Notes under the pieces: model-generated
Databases searched by the model: none
Told to the model about the DNA's origin: nothing
What the model saw: only the letters and a program-made list of their open reading frames with translations
In this document: positions 46,827-58,259 of the stretch, in pieces
How positions within the stretch are numbered: position 1 is the first letter of the stretch
How the letters are laid out: every line of letters starts with the position of its first letter
Position numbers and translations under genes: made by a program
From: Toxorhynchites rutilus septentrionalis
Lineage: Eukaryota > Arthropoda > Insecta > Diptera > Culicidae
DNA: 64,000 nucleotides
Assembly: GCF_029784135.1 (NCBI RefSeq)
Contig: NC_073746.1
Coordinates: 229,909,882-229,973,881, forward strand
Reading direction: 5' to 3'

Positions 46827-49045
46827 GATATGCACGATATGCACAAGATTGGGTCCACATAACATGTTTGGAGTATATGCCAAACCAACGTTGGACCGAC
46901 GATTTATACTGGGTAATACTGGCCGATTTTACATTTGTTTACCAATGTTATCGCGTAATATGTACGAATAATTCGTATTGCAAAAATTGACTAATCATTG
47001 GTAATATTTACCAAAAAAAATCGTCATATATACCAATTTTTCGTAAGAGTGTGCATACATGAGAGAGAGAAACGAATTCATTTTGAGGGGAGTCACTTCA
47101 AAATGCAATGAAGTCCATTTGACGGGGAAGAATGAAATGATATAGTCGAGTCGGTGTAGGGAGATAGCGACTAAACGCCCGACTGATTGTTGAGTCATGT
47201 TGACGGAGAAACTGCATGAAGAAACCAAAAGTCATTTCTAATTTAAAACGACGGGTAATTTCTCCATAGTCCGCTGACTATCCTCAGTTGACTATGACTA
47301 TGCCGAGCCCTGCGAGCAACCATGAATCGTTTGGGCACCACTTCTATTATATGAGACTTCACGCATCGGCGGAGACGTCGCACAATGCGTAACGACGCCT
47401 AATGTGTTGGTGAATCATTTTATTCAAAAATGATGGCGGCTATGCTCTATACAAAAAAAACCCAAACGATTGACGCCGTAAAAGAAAACATTCGCCATGA
47501 TAAAACTTAATTGCTATTAAAAGTTATCGAAAATGAGCCAGTCGGAAATACTTTGAAGAGGTCAAATTTCAAACTAAATGAAAAAAGAACATTTAAAACT
47601 ATTATTCTCGTTACCTTTTGGTTAAATCTCACATGTTACTGTAATTTCCTTCCGTATTGTTTTACTAGAATAGATCTTAGGAACATGATCCCGAGCTAAG
47701 AAAGCTGTTTGTTTTCTATACGCGATAATGTGGCGTTGTCTTCGGTGAAGTACTCTAGTTATTCCTTGATTTCATGCTATTCTACATCAAGTTATGCACA
47801 TTTATTTGTAGCTCCGTTCAAGTGTATCCATCCACCAGTTTTACCTATTTGTCAATACCGAGAAATTTTTTTTTCTCTCAACTGATAAAAGCCATCCCGT
47901 TCAACGAACGCATTCAGTGTCATATCCTTGCGTAGCAACGAAAATAGATGCATTCCGGGCGACAACGTACGGTTTCTAATTTCCATTAGTGAAACGGAGG
48001 CACTGTAGGATGTCTTTCAAAATATATTCTACTGCATGCGCTCTATCGCCTGCTTCATAAGTTTTCCTCCTGTGAAGCGGAACGATGATGTCATGACGGG
48101 AAATGTAATACCGACGCAACATATTACGCCGTCATTCTCCACAGTATCTGTGTCTTTGCCTCGTCCTGCGGCAGGATATTTGGTGTCACAACGATATGTG
48201 TGCCTTCCTGCCGACGTGAAAAGACACTTCTCGCTCACAACGTTCTGGTGAAATTTGTTTGTTCCCTACAACCAGGACCTCGGGCTATTTACGTTGTTCA
48301 TTAGACACTCGGCAACAAAAATTACGTCATTGGCGCGGAATGTGTTTAATTAGATGCATGCGCCTGTTGGCTGCAGGCGGGCTCCTTCCGAGGGGGAGAC
48401 GTGTCGGTGCTGACTTGGCAGTAAAGGATGTGTTTTGTGGGGAGGCTATTTAAAATTTAAAACTGTTTTAAGCAACGATCACTACTGGTCGGAATAATAG
48501 GTTATTTCATTATACCAACTTATATCCAACTCATTGTGTTTGAATACTAACAGCCAAGCGTACCATATGTAACTCATTCAATAGTCTCGTTAAATTATTA
48601 TGCCATTAGTGTGTTGAATATAGCTTAAGAAACAATTAAATAATATGTTCAAAGCACCAAACCAACACCTGAATATGGTCTGGTAATCACCCACACTCAA
48701 ACCGTCGTCTTTCCGGTAGGAATTTGCGGAGATGGAAAATGAAGGATTTTGCATGAAACCATTCTGGCATAACGAGTTTCTGTTGTGTTCACTTAGAGCT
48801 TACCTGGGCCGACCAGTTCTAGGCGATACAGCAATGTATGTTTGCCGTTTGCTGTTATTTAAGCACAAAATTTGCGTTTTCACTTCTATTAACCCGAAAC
48901 AGCCACCAGAAAACACTCACAATTCAAGAATACCATTTAATTTCAATATTTTAGAATATTAGAGAAGTTTTGTTGTTGCGAACAAAAATCAAATTCTGAA
49001 TTTTCTTCGGAGTTCAATAGAGGTTAAAAATTTGGCTTATATTAG
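46827..49045. other. Region with no recognised gene
   Basis: Mixed composition. Phrases such as ACTGGGTAATACTGG at 46908 and a moderately GC-rich patch at 48040-48450 were examined, but no protein family, tRNA or clean repeat could be assigned. Confidence 0.4.
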
Positions 49046-49240
49046 GTGTACCGGTAAGTTTCTTCAGTTTCACAACAGATGACTTATTCCAGTAAATCAA
49101 ATTTCCAGACATTCGTTGGGAAGCTACTGTCGTTGCGCGTCTTTTTCAGTATATGTCAAAAAGTTGAAGCGTAAACAACGTAGTTTTTGTCACTTCGAAT
49201 ATATCGAATTTCGTACCAACGAGAATGTTTTTGCGGGGAG
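49046..49240 (+). mobile_element. 5' end fragment of a mariner element (irritans-like)
   Basis: Starts TTAGGTGTACCGGTAAGTTT at about 49046, a mariner-like terminus, and near 49200 reads a T-N-E-N word like the start of irritans-type transposases. It stops abruptly where non-LTR sequence begins at about 49250. Confidence 0.6.
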
Positions 49241-49254
49241 TGTTACTACATTAC

Positions 49255-49835
49255 TTCAATATTTAGTATTCACAGACTCAGCAAGCTGCCTGGCAGCAAT
49301 GGAAAATAGAGACTTCATACACCCTTGGCTGAAACAAGCCAAATTAGAGGCTTTCAATGAAAGAATCCGTTTTACATGGATACCTGGGTATACATGGATC
49401 CGAGGCTACGAGGAGGCTGGTAGGCTAGCCAATGACGGAAGATACAAATAAATCGAAAAACAGGCTATACCCAAAGAAGATGCCATAAGATGGATAAAGG
49501 AGGAAATTAAACAAGAATGGAACAAAGCATGGCTTAGTGTAGGGACCATAAGTTAAGAAAAATAAAAAGTTCCACTGAAAAATCTTCTTATTCTTCTTCT
49601 TATATGGCACTAACGTTCCTAGAGGAACTCCGCCGTCTCAACGTAGTATTACTTGCGTCATTTTCATTAGTACTTAGTTGAGATTTCTATGCCAAATAAC
49701 ACGTCTTGAATGCATTCTGAGTGGCAAGCTCTAGAATACGCGTGACCACAGTGCAAGTCAGAGGAAATTTCTTGAAAATTTCTTGAAGGAGCACTGAAAA
49801 AGCTACTAAAATCGAATGAAACCACTACGGGGGAC
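49255..49835 (+). pseudogene. Non-LTR retrotransposon RNase H fragment (I/Jockey type)
   Basis: LVFTDSASCLAAMENRDFIH, FTWIPGYTWIRGYEEAGRLA and a following IPKEDAIRWIKEEIKQEWNK are the RNase H domain and downstream segment of I-like elements, with the catalytic D of FTDS and the E of NEEA-like (here YEEA). Stops break the frame. It is interrupted at 49583-49791 by a SINE; the host sequence resumes at 49792 for about 40 bp. Confidence 0.8.
49583..49791 (-). mobile_element. Feilai-type SINE with internal deletion
   Basis: Body and CTTCTT end are present, but most of the tRNA-like head, including both A and B boxes, is deleted (GAAATTTCTTGAAAATTTCT joins directly to GGAGCAC). A 10-bp TSD, CACTGAAAAA, lies at 49573-49582 and 49792-49801. 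Because the TSD is intact, the deletion followed or accompanied insertion. Confidence 0.85.
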
Positions 49836-50112
49836 CTCTTCTTCTTCTTGAATGGCGTTAACAATCCTTGTGGAACTTTTGCCGTCTCAACGTATGCATT
49901 AACTAGCGTCATTTATTAATACTTAGTTGAGATTTATTAAGCCAAATGACACGCCTTTGAATGTATTCCGAGGGGCAAGCTCTAGAATACGCGTGACCGC
50001 AGTGCAAGTCGAAGGAAAATTTCTTTGACGAAAAAATCCTCGGGCAGAACGGGAATCAAACCCGAGCACCCAGCATGATAATGTGAGACGCTAACCACTC
50101 GGCCACGGGAGC
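49836..50112 (-). mobile_element. Feilai-type SINE
   Basis: Full length, minus strand: head GGCTCCCGTGGCCGAGTGG, B box GGGTTTGATTCC (one change), body and CTTCTTCTTCTT end. No convincing TSD could be read, unlike its neighbours. Confidence 0.85.
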
Positions 50113-50147
50113 CTTTTAGTTTGCCCTTAACTCTCCTGTAGAGTAAC

Positions 50148-50836
50148 ACGGGGTGAATTTGACATACGGGGTGATTTGGACCACTTCTCTATCTCAAAAA
50201 GTACGGCTCAATTTGGATTTTTTATAACGTTTTCCTTTTATTGTTGAACCGTATGTTCTTCTTCTTCTTGAATGGCGTTAACGTTCCCTGTGGAACTTTT
50301 GCCGTCTCAACGTATTCATTAACTAGCGTCGTTCATTAATACTTGGTTGAGATTTCTATGCCGAATAACACGCCTTGAATGTACTCTGGAGTGGCAAGCT
50401 CTAGAATACGCGTGACCACAGTGCAAGCTGGAAGAATTTTCTTTGACGAAAAATCCCCCAACCAGAACGGGAATCGAACCCGAACACCCGGCATGATAGT
50501 GTGGGACGCTAACCACTCGGCCACGGGTGCACTTCAACCGTATGTAACTAACGTAAAAAAACTTTGGTAAAATTCAATAGGTGGAAGGAAACGGTAGCAT
50601 GAACACAACAAGCACTTTGAATGTCAAAAAATGTGAGTTTTCCGATCCATGATCCATGCAGAATTCGAGATGGTCTCAATCCAATTTGTCTGGTCTGGAA
50701 TCTAGCCAAGACACCTGGTATCGATCCCAGAACACTGTTACTGATTGTAACATTATCTCAAAAAACATAAGTATGTTTTTTCGATGAAACACACACTGGA
50801 TCAAATCACCCCACAGACGGTCCAAATCACCCGGTG
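50148..50836. mobile_element. MITE with duplicated motif in each terminus, carrying a SINE
   Basis: The left end has CACGGGGTGAATTTGACATA followed by CGGGGTGATTTGGACC; the right end, reversed, has CACCGGGTGATTTGGACC and then GGGGTGATTTGATCC. Each terminus therefore holds two copies of a 15-bp word. The interior is noncoding and is interrupted at 50257-50535 by a SINE. Confidence 0.75.
50257..50535 (-). mobile_element. Feilai-type SINE
   Basis: Full length, 279 bp, with head GTGCACCCGTGGCCGAGTGG, B box GGGTTCGATTCC and CTTCTTCTT end. The 10-bp TSD AACCGTATGT is at 50247-50256 and 50536-50545. It lies inside the MITE. Confidence 0.93.
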
Positions 50837-50929
50837 TAGCGAACGCAGCCATCGTCGAGAGTACTACCCCTTGATTAACGATTCGCTCATCTCCACTAGC
50901 AAACTCTAACGTCACCACAGACGATCAAA

Positions 50930-51130
50930 TGTCAAATTTATATATATAAAAGGAAAAACTGCCACCAGATAGGATTGTTTGAACACGCTTTTAATTTTCA
51001 TCAGTAATTTATATTGAAGTTATATTTGAATTAATATTCTATTGGATTTGCTCTGTAATAAGGAGACCGAAATGTAAGTTTCTTTTCAATGAATTGTATC
51101 AAAGATTATTAAAATATTAATAAATTTACA
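50930..51130 (+). repeat. Candidate 5' LTR of the BEL/Pao element
   Basis: The segment starts TGTCAAATTTA and ends TAAATTTACA, with a TATA box (TATATATAAAAGG) at 50940-50953 and an AATAAA near 51118. The coding region of the BEL element begins about 120 bp later. The TG...CA termini and TATA box suit an LTR. The matching 3' LTR is not in the window because the element is truncated, so the call rests on position and motifs. Confidence 0.45.
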
Positions 51131-51248
51131 GCTTTAAGAGAGCTGCCGTTGTATAACCTCAAAAAGGCGCTTTTCTCGAAGAATCCGAAAAACTAAATAC
51201 AACAAGCTTAAAGATTTCGCTTGATCATCGGAATAAGGACAGAAAATC

Positions 51249-53788
51249 ATGCCGGAAAGCGATCGGAACGACTGCAAGATCTGTGGGCAATCCAACAACC
51301 TCGATAATATTGTGCAATGTTCAACAAGCAAATAGTCCGAATCCGACAGGTGCGAACGAGTGTGCAGGAGTGATGAACCCTCCAGCTACGACGACAGCGG
51401 CTGCTAGCGGAGATGTAAACAGTCCTCTGAGCTCATCTTCCTCACCGTTCCTTGGTTTTCCCGAGTCGACGAAAATGAATTAATTGCGATTGCAAGAACA
51501 CCAGAAGATGCTTGAGCGCGAGATGGAATTACAACATAGACAAGAGTTGGAGCGAAAGAAGCTGCGTCTGGAGGCAGTTATGATGAAGGCTAGGTTCCAG
51601 CTGATGGAAGGCGAGCAAAACGAGGTGAGTACGGTTATTCCACAGACGGACGTCGGAGAGGACTGGATCAAAAGGATGGACGCGATGTCAATTTTGCAGC
51701 CAAACATAGCGGCAGAGGCAACTTCATTGGTCATCCCTACTATCGATCGTAGTTCAACATTGACGACCGGAGCTGCAGCGAGTACCTTGTTCGATTTGAC
51801 GTCGCCAATATTCCAGCAAAGAATAAATAGACAGAGCAACATTACTACTCCAACAGTAGGCACTACGGCCTCTCTTGTCCCCACTCGTTAACCCCAACTA
51901 CCATGTCGTGTCAAAGACAGGGAGCTGTACTATATCAACAACAGAGTGCAGCAGCGTTCTCAGCTTGCAACACGGTTCCAGCGATGACTCAACCACTGAC
52001 GTTTCCTGGTTCGACGGCTGAAACAACGACAACAGGTATTCGATTGCCAACATATGCAGTAACAGAGCCCCAGCCGAATGCATATCAGCCACCATACATT
52101 GAAAGATCGCAGTCAGTATTCCCCACCACGATGAGCGGATTCACATTGGCTGGGTCTAGTTCGATTGTTAGTGCAACAGGTATGTCCCTACCACCACGTT
52201 CATCAGCATATCAGAGGCCATTCTGTGGTAACACACTTGGTGGTATACCGACGAGCATGGCAATGCCGTCACTCCCATCGACGAATCAGCAGGCGTTAGG
52301 GTGCCGGAGTCAACCATTTGCGAGCAGTGCCGATTTACCAGGTGCTGAGAAGATGCCTTCGCAGCAGCAGCTGCTAGCGCGGCAAGTCATACCGAAGGAT
52401 CTTCCCACATTTAGAGGCGACCTCGAAGATTGGCCCTTGTTCTATTCGTCGTACATTAACTCGACGTCAGCGTGCGGGTATTCCGATGCTGAGAATTCGG
52501 CCAGACTTCAAAGAGCACTGCAAGGTAAGGCGTTCGAGGCAGTAAAGAGTCGACTGCTTCTCCCGGCAGGTGTTTCCCAAGTTATGTCGACATTGTATTT
52601 GCACTTCGGCCGGCCAGAGCTTATTATACACACTTTGTTTAGTAAAATAAGAGAGGTTCTGACTCCTAGGGTAGATAGGTTAGAATCACTTCTTCTTCTT
52701 CTTCTTCTTCAATGGCACTAACGTTCCTAGAGGAACCGCGCCGTCTCAACGTAGTATTACTTGCGTCATTTTTATTAGTACTTAGTTGAGATTTCTATGC
52801 CAAATAACACGCCTTGAATGCATTCTGAGTGGCAAGCTCTAGAATACGCGTGATCACAGTGCAAGTCGGAGGAAATTTCTTTGACGAAAAATTCCCCCGA
52901 CCAGAACGGGAATCGAACCCGAACACCCGGCATGTTAGTTATGACGCTAACCACTCGGCCACGGGAGCACAATCACTTATAAATTTTGATATGGTAGTGC
53001 AGAATTTCTCTGACCATTTGGAGGCAGCCGGGCAGGTAGAACACATGTGTAACCCGGTTTTACTCCAAGAGTTAGTAGAAAAACTTCCGACGCAACAGCG
53101 GCTCGACTGGTCGCTATTCAAACGACAGTTTCCAGTTGTTGATATTCTTACGTTTGCCGCATATATGTCCAACAATGTCATTGCCGCATCAGAAGTGACC
53201 GTCATTACCGAAACAAAGTCTGCGAGGTTGGGGAAGGGTGACAAATCTAAAGAAAGGAACTTTTTCAACACACATTCGGCAGAAGAACCTGCGAAGAAGG
53301 ACCAGTGCGTAAAGCAGATACAGTCAGTATTATGTTTGGTGTGCAAAGATCCACACCATAAGGTAAAGGAGTGCTCTGTATTTAAGAAGATTGATTCGGA
53401 GGGTAGATGGAAGGTTGTGCACGAACAGCATTTATGTCGAACGTGCTTAGGAAAACACGGTCGTCGGCCATGTAGGTCTCAGGCGCGCTGTGGGGTGGAT
53501 GGGTGTCAATTGCGTCACCACCCCCTGCTACACGTGGCTTCTCTGAAGTGTGACGGAAAAAATAAAAACGATGTGAGAGCACCGGCTCTAAGAGGTGATC
53601 GAGTTAACGCCCGACATAGCATGAAACAGACAGTGATGTTCAAAATGTCACCACTGAAACTGTTTTGGAATGACAAAGCAGTGGAGACTATCGCCTTTCT
53701 GGACGACGGATCATCCATGACGCTTGTGGAACCGGCGATTGTAAATGAGCTGGGTATAAACGATGGAGAAAACTTCCGCTTTGTTTGA
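51249..53788 (+). pseudogene. BEL/Pao gag and protease region
   Basis: Domains in order: a PHD-like zinc-finger start (CKICGQ and VQC words at 51249-51335, then a stop); a coiled-coil segment at 51484-51620 (MLEREMELQHRQELERKKLR); a long P/S/T-rich part; the DUF1759-type gag domain at about 52385-52690 (LPTFRGDLEDWPLFYSSYIN); then, after a SINE, its continuation (QRLDWSLFKRQFP), zinc knuckles near 53335-53520 (CLVCKDPHHKVKEC) and the aspartic protease motif FLDDGSSMTLVE near 53697. Frames change at least twice and stops occur, so it is not functional. Confidence 0.9.
52692..52970 (-). mobile_element. Feilai-type SINE inside BEL gag
   Basis: Full length, 279 bp, minus strand. The 8-bp TSD AATCACTT is at 52684-52691 and 52971-52978. 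Removing it and one TSD would rejoin the gag reading. The head has A and B boxes (GGGTTCGATTCC). Confidence 0.95.
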
Positions 53789-53800
53789 GCTGGACCGGAA

Positions 53801-55352
53801 ATGTCACTCGCTACGGTAGCCAGCTTGAATCTCCCTAAGCAAACACTGAAATACGAACAGCTAGCGCAACAGTATGCGCACTTACGCGGGTTACCGCTTC
53901 ACAGTTACAACTCGACTTCACCGGGCATACTTATCGGTTCCGACAATGCAGGCTTGATCGCAGCACTCAAACTACGAGAAGGTCAACTAGGCGACCCTGT
54001 AGCCACGAAGACACGGCTTGGCTGGACAATATTTGGGACAACCTCGGAGAGCAACATAATCATTAATTTTAGTTTGCCCATTTGCGAGAGCACGAAAGAT
54101 CGGGAACTCCATGATTTAGTCAAAGAACATTTTACGATTGAGAGCGTTGGAGTTTCGGCCAGCACGGCACCGGAATCCGAAGAGGACAGGCGTGCTCGAG
54201 GAACTCTAGAACAAACAACGAGGCGTATGTCTACGGGTTTCGAGACAGGTCTGATGTGGCGGTATGATAGAATTGAATTTCCCAGTAGCTTTGGGATGGC
54301 GATGAGGCGTTTGGAATGTTTCGAGCGACGAATGAAAGCAGACAGTGAACTTTGTGATAGCGTGCATCGCCAGATTGGAGAGTACCTTGAGAACGGATAC
54401 AGGAAAGATACGCTTGGTGTGGGATGCGGTAACCAAAGTGAAAGGAATCTCGTTGAACACAATGTTGCTCAAAGGAGCACACCTGCTTACTTCTCTGTTG
54501 GGGGTTCTTTTCGTATTTCGCGAACGAAAAATAGCAATCTGTGGAGATATTAAACAGATGTTTCACCAATTTCGCATTTTGGAGAGAGACGCTCATTCAC
54601 AGCGGTTCCTCTATCGATCGCATCCATCGCAGCCTGTACAAGTGTATATAACGGACGTAGGAACTTTTGGATCGACCTGTTCTCCGTGCCAGGCGCAATA
54701 TATAAAGAATTTGAACGCCAAGGAGTACGCGACGACCTATCCTAGAGCAGCAACCCCAATTATATCCAGGCACTATGTTGACGACTACCTGGATAGCTTC
54801 GATAATGAACAGGAAGCCGTCGAGGTAGCGTTCGAAGTGAAAGAAGTCCACATGAAAGGAGGCTTCACTATTCGAAACTGGCTTTCCAACTCTCCAGCAG
54901 TTCTTCGACGGGTCGGGGAAGTTGATCTGGAGAATACGAAGAAAATCAACGCAAACAAAGAAAGTGTTACCGAGAGAGTATTGGGAATTTCTTGGATGCC
55001 TCGCGAAGATCAGTTTACCTATACGGCGGAGTTGAATTTAAGTGAAATAACACCTACTAAACGAAATGTTCTGCGGTTTGTGATGAGCATATTCGATCCA
55101 CTAGGTCTTCTTTTGCACTTCCTAGTACACGGCCGGATAATAGTGCAAGACATCTGGCGGACACAAGCTGGTTGGGACCAGGAGATCGTCGGAGATATTC
55201 TGGGAAAGTGGAGTAGATGGATTGCTCAATTTAATAAGCTAGAGAGAGTGCGCATAAACCGACCGTATTTCCCGGGATTTTCGTCATCCGAGATTGGTCC
55301 ACTACAACTCCACATTTTTATGGATGCGAGCGATAAGCCTACGCATGCGTAG
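53801..55352 (+). pseudogene. BEL/Pao DUF1758-to-reverse-transcriptase region
   Basis: 53801-54100 continues the protease-linked segment (NSTSPGILIGSDNAGLIAAL, TRLGWTIFG). 54240-54400 leads to RT with a short deletion and frame change near 54400. The RT core at 54400-55350 has IRLVWDAVTKVKGISLNTML, AICGDIKQMFHQ and the YVDDYLDS box at 54774-54797, and downstream ILGISWMPREDQ-type and VMSIFDPLGL words. The core frame is open for 336 codons, unusually long for such a damaged element, which suggests a fairly recent insertion. Confidence 0.92.
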
Positions 55353-55416
55353 CGTATTTTCGAGCAGAAATAAAAACCAGGTACACTGCGCCCTCGTTAT
55401 GGCTAAATCGAAGGTG

Positions 55417-55675
55417 GTGCTCCCGTAGCCGAGTGGTTAGCGTCATAACTAACATGCCGGGTGTTCGGGTTCGATTCACGTTCTGGTCGGGAGAATTTTT
55501 CGTCAAAGAAATTTCCTCCGACTTGCACTGTGATCACGCGTATTCTAGAGCTTGCCACTCAGAATGCATTCAAGGCGTGTTATTTGGCATAGAAATCTCA
55601 ACTAAGTACTAATAAAAAATGACGCAAGTAATACTACGTTGAGACGGCGAAGTTCCGTTAGTGCCATTGAAGAAG
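55417..55675 (+). mobile_element. Feilai-type SINE inside BEL RNase H
   Basis: Plus-strand copy: GTGCTCCCGTAGCCGAGTGG, B box GGGTTCGATTC, body, and end GCCATTGAAGAAG. It lies between two parts of the RNase H coding region (CALVMAKSKV before; PLKAFSIPRLELQGALLGAR after). No clear TSD was read. It is in opposite orientation to the SINE at 52692. Confidence 0.9.
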
Positions 55676-56110
55676 CCACTGAAGGCTTTCTCAATTCCAC
55701 GTTTGGAACTCCAAGGTGCATTACTCGGAGCGAGAATGAAGAAGACGATAAGTGAATCTCCTACTCTGCCCATCATCCGTCAGACATTGTGGACCGACTC
55801 GGAAACTGTTCTGGCGTGGATTACATCAGATCACCGTCGAAACCGACAGTTTGTCGCCTTCAGAGTAGGGGAAATCCTATCAAAAACAAATAGCGAAGAC
55901 TGGAGGTGGATTCGATCGAAACAAAATGTGGCAGACGAGGCGTGTTTCTCTCCAGACTCTCGTTGGATCAGAGGTCCTGATTTTTTATATCTACCGGAGA
56001 CAAAGTGGCCTGCGCGATCATCGAAGCAGCCCGTAGAAACGCTAGAAGAGCTGCGTCCATGCATGGTTCACAGCGAATATATGTATTACACAAGAGATCG
56101 TGGATTTTGA
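55676..56110 (+). pseudogene. BEL/Pao RNase H
   Basis: SIPRLELQGALLGARM, LWTDSETVLAWITSD and RWIRSKQNVADEA are the E, D and tail motifs of Pao-type RNase H. The first part lies before the SINE (MDASDK at about 55321-55338). The end reads GPDFLYLPETKWP before a stop. Confidence 0.9.
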
Positions 56111-56131
56111 TCGATTCTCTAATGGGAGCGT

Positions 56132-56622
56132 GTGTTACAAGCCGTGGTTTATATTCATCGTTACATCGGGAATCTCCGTCGCAGATGTCAACAACAACCT
56201 AGAGAGTGCGGTGGTCTTACGCAAGAAGAACTACAGATGGCAGAGAACAGTCTGTGGCGCATAACACAATCCTCAGCGTATCCGGATGAAGTGACTGTTT
56301 TAAAAGGCGAAGAGAAAAAACCGAGACGACAAAACAAGTAAAGTCTTCACCATTCCTAGATCAACAGTCCGTGATGCGAATGGATAGTCGCATATGGGCT
56401 GCACCGTGTACGATGTACGACTTCAAATTTCCCATTATATTACCACGTGATCATCGTCTGACCTCATTACTCATCGATTGGTATCATCGGAAATACTTAC
56501 ATGGAAATCATGAAACAATAGTGAATGAAATCCGTCAAAGATTCCACATTTCTCGACTTTGGCATAAAATTTTAATGTCCAAAAATCATCTCTTTTATTT
56601 TATTATATATTTGGTTATTTGA
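56132..56622 (+). pseudogene. BEL/Pao integrase N-terminal region, truncated
   Basis: After a frame change the linker (LTQEELQMAENSLWRITQ) and the H2C2-type zinc-binding segment (LIDWYHRKYLHGNHETIVNE, IRQRFHISRLWHKI) follow. The integrase catalytic core is missing: coding sequence ends just before the DD37E element at 56632 and does not resume after it. Confidence 0.85.
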
Positions 56623-56631
56623 AGCTTGATA

Positions 56632-57931
56632 ACGGGTGTTAAATAAAAAATGAGAATTTTTTCAATCAAATATAAAAAACAATATTTTTTTTATCGATTT
56701 CAGTATTTTTTTTATTAATAACATAATGTATTTTCTTCAAACAAAATGTCAGTGAATGTTTGAGTAAGGGCCGTGGTCTGCTGTTCGACGCAACTTTGTC
56801 GCGATGCTCTCACAAGAACGTTGTACGGCACTTACGTCCATTTTCCGGATACAATTCCGGATTCTTGTAGTCAGTTGCTTCGTGTCCTTGGCCCTCCAAT
56901 TGTTTTTATACACTAGGGCACTGAGTGAGCCAAAGAAATCCTCTATTGGGCGGCACTGGGGCAAGTTTGTTGGGTTACGATCTTTCGGCACGAATGGTAT
57001 CTTTTTCTCCTCAAGATACGCCAGCGTCTTTTTGGCGTAATGGGAAGACGCCTTGTCCGGCCAGAAGACGTAAATACTTCCCATCCGCGTGATGCTCGTT
57101 CAGGAACGGCAGCAGGATTTTATCGAGGCACTCTTCTCGATAGATTTGTTGGTTGATTGCCAGACCGCTCGGTTTAAACCAAGGCTTTGAAATGCCCCGG
57201 TCGGAAATGGCGATGTACAACATAACCTTTTTTCAAATTTGTGCTTGAACTTGTATTTCACTTCAGGCGGTGTGGATGACTTGTCGCTGAAGTAGTAATT
57301 ATCATTTCCTGGAATATGCGTTTTGGACAGCGGAAAATAGCTTTCGTCGTCCAAAACGAAAGTCGTCCCGCGGTATTTTTTGGTCATCCACCGACACTGT
57401 GATTTAACCGTCTCAATCTGCTCCTCCGTGTACTCCGACGACCTCGTCTTCTTCCTGCAGACGATTCCTTCCATCTTGAGGGTCCGATGGACAATACGTG
57501 GGAGCAGCCATATTTCCGACCGGCGTCACGCAGGCTGGTTACGTCCTTGTTGTCAAACAGCTTCTTTAACGATGTCTTCCTCTGCTTCGACATTATCGTC
57601 ACCGGACGACCACTTCCGACCTTCCGCTCTACGTTCAGGGAACCCAGGATACGATATAGCGTACTGACAGGTACATTTTCTTCCTTAAAATGTGCCACCG
57701 TGAACTTTTTTCCTTGCTGGAAATGCGTTTCGTAGATCCTTACAATGCGTTCGCGGAGCATGTGCTGTTTCGACGCCGTCTTTGCTTTGACTAAATTCAA
57801 ACTAGCAAAACCAAACACGCCTACTGTTTCTAGGGAGCCCAAAGAGCAATTTACTTGGAGAAAGAAAATTTTTAAGAATTTGAGTTACTGAAAGGTATTG
57901 GAAAAATTCTCATTTTTTATGCAACACCCGT
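56632..57931 (-). mobile_element. 1300-bp DD37E Tc1/mariner element (ITmD37E type), full length
   Basis: The inverted termini are ACGGGTGTT followed by TAAAAAATGAGAATTTTT on both sides with few differences, and TA duplications are at 56630-56631 and 57932-57933. Inside is a complete transposase gene in three frames on the minus strand. The C-terminal triad spacing (37 residues between the second D and the E) assigns it to the DD37E group described in mosquitoes. Confidence 0.93.
56749..57842 (-). pseudogene. DD37E transposase with three frameshifts
   Basis: Reading from 57842 downwards: N-terminal helix-turn-helix (MLRERIVRIYETHFQQGKKF, FTVAHFKEENVPVSTLYRIL), linker, second DNA-binding region (LRDAGRKYGCSH), then VLDDESYFPLSKTHIPG with the first D, ISDRGISKPWFKPSGLAINQ, FWPDKASSHYAKKTLAYL with the second D, and LPQCRPIEDFFG with the E. 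Frame changes are needed near 57490, near 57230 (at an A/T run) and near 57075; no large deletion is evident. All three catalytic residues remain. This is a young, recently inactivated copy. Confidence 0.92.
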
Positions 57932-57933
57932 TA

Positions 57934-58259
57934 TAATGATTAAATATTATTGATTAAGAGAAAACAAGTGTAGCTTAGTGTACAATGTGACATTTTTGAG
58001 TTAGATCGTATGGGTTTGGAAATATTAGGCGATCTGCTTAGGGGGTCCAAATTCCCCTACTCGCGAGAAAAATCGTAACTCCTATTCTTACAGACTGTGC
58101 GTGTCTCTGTAATACTGCTATTGTGTATTTTAGGCGTTATTGGTAATATAAATATATATAAATATATATTTTTTTAGCTTCTTTCAGTTTTATTGGTCAT
58201 TTTATTCAGCCATATTATTGATTCTCTGTTTGTCAGACCGTATGCGCGAATATAGGAGG
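57934..58259. other. Unassigned AT-rich segment
   Basis: Contains ATATAAATATATATAAATAT near 58150 and no recognised element. It does not continue the BEL integrase. Confidence 0.4.

Noticed and set aside
48036..48251. Frames on both strands in a slightly GC-richer patch
   Set aside because: Both strands stay open by composition alone; no motif or signal peptide is convincing.
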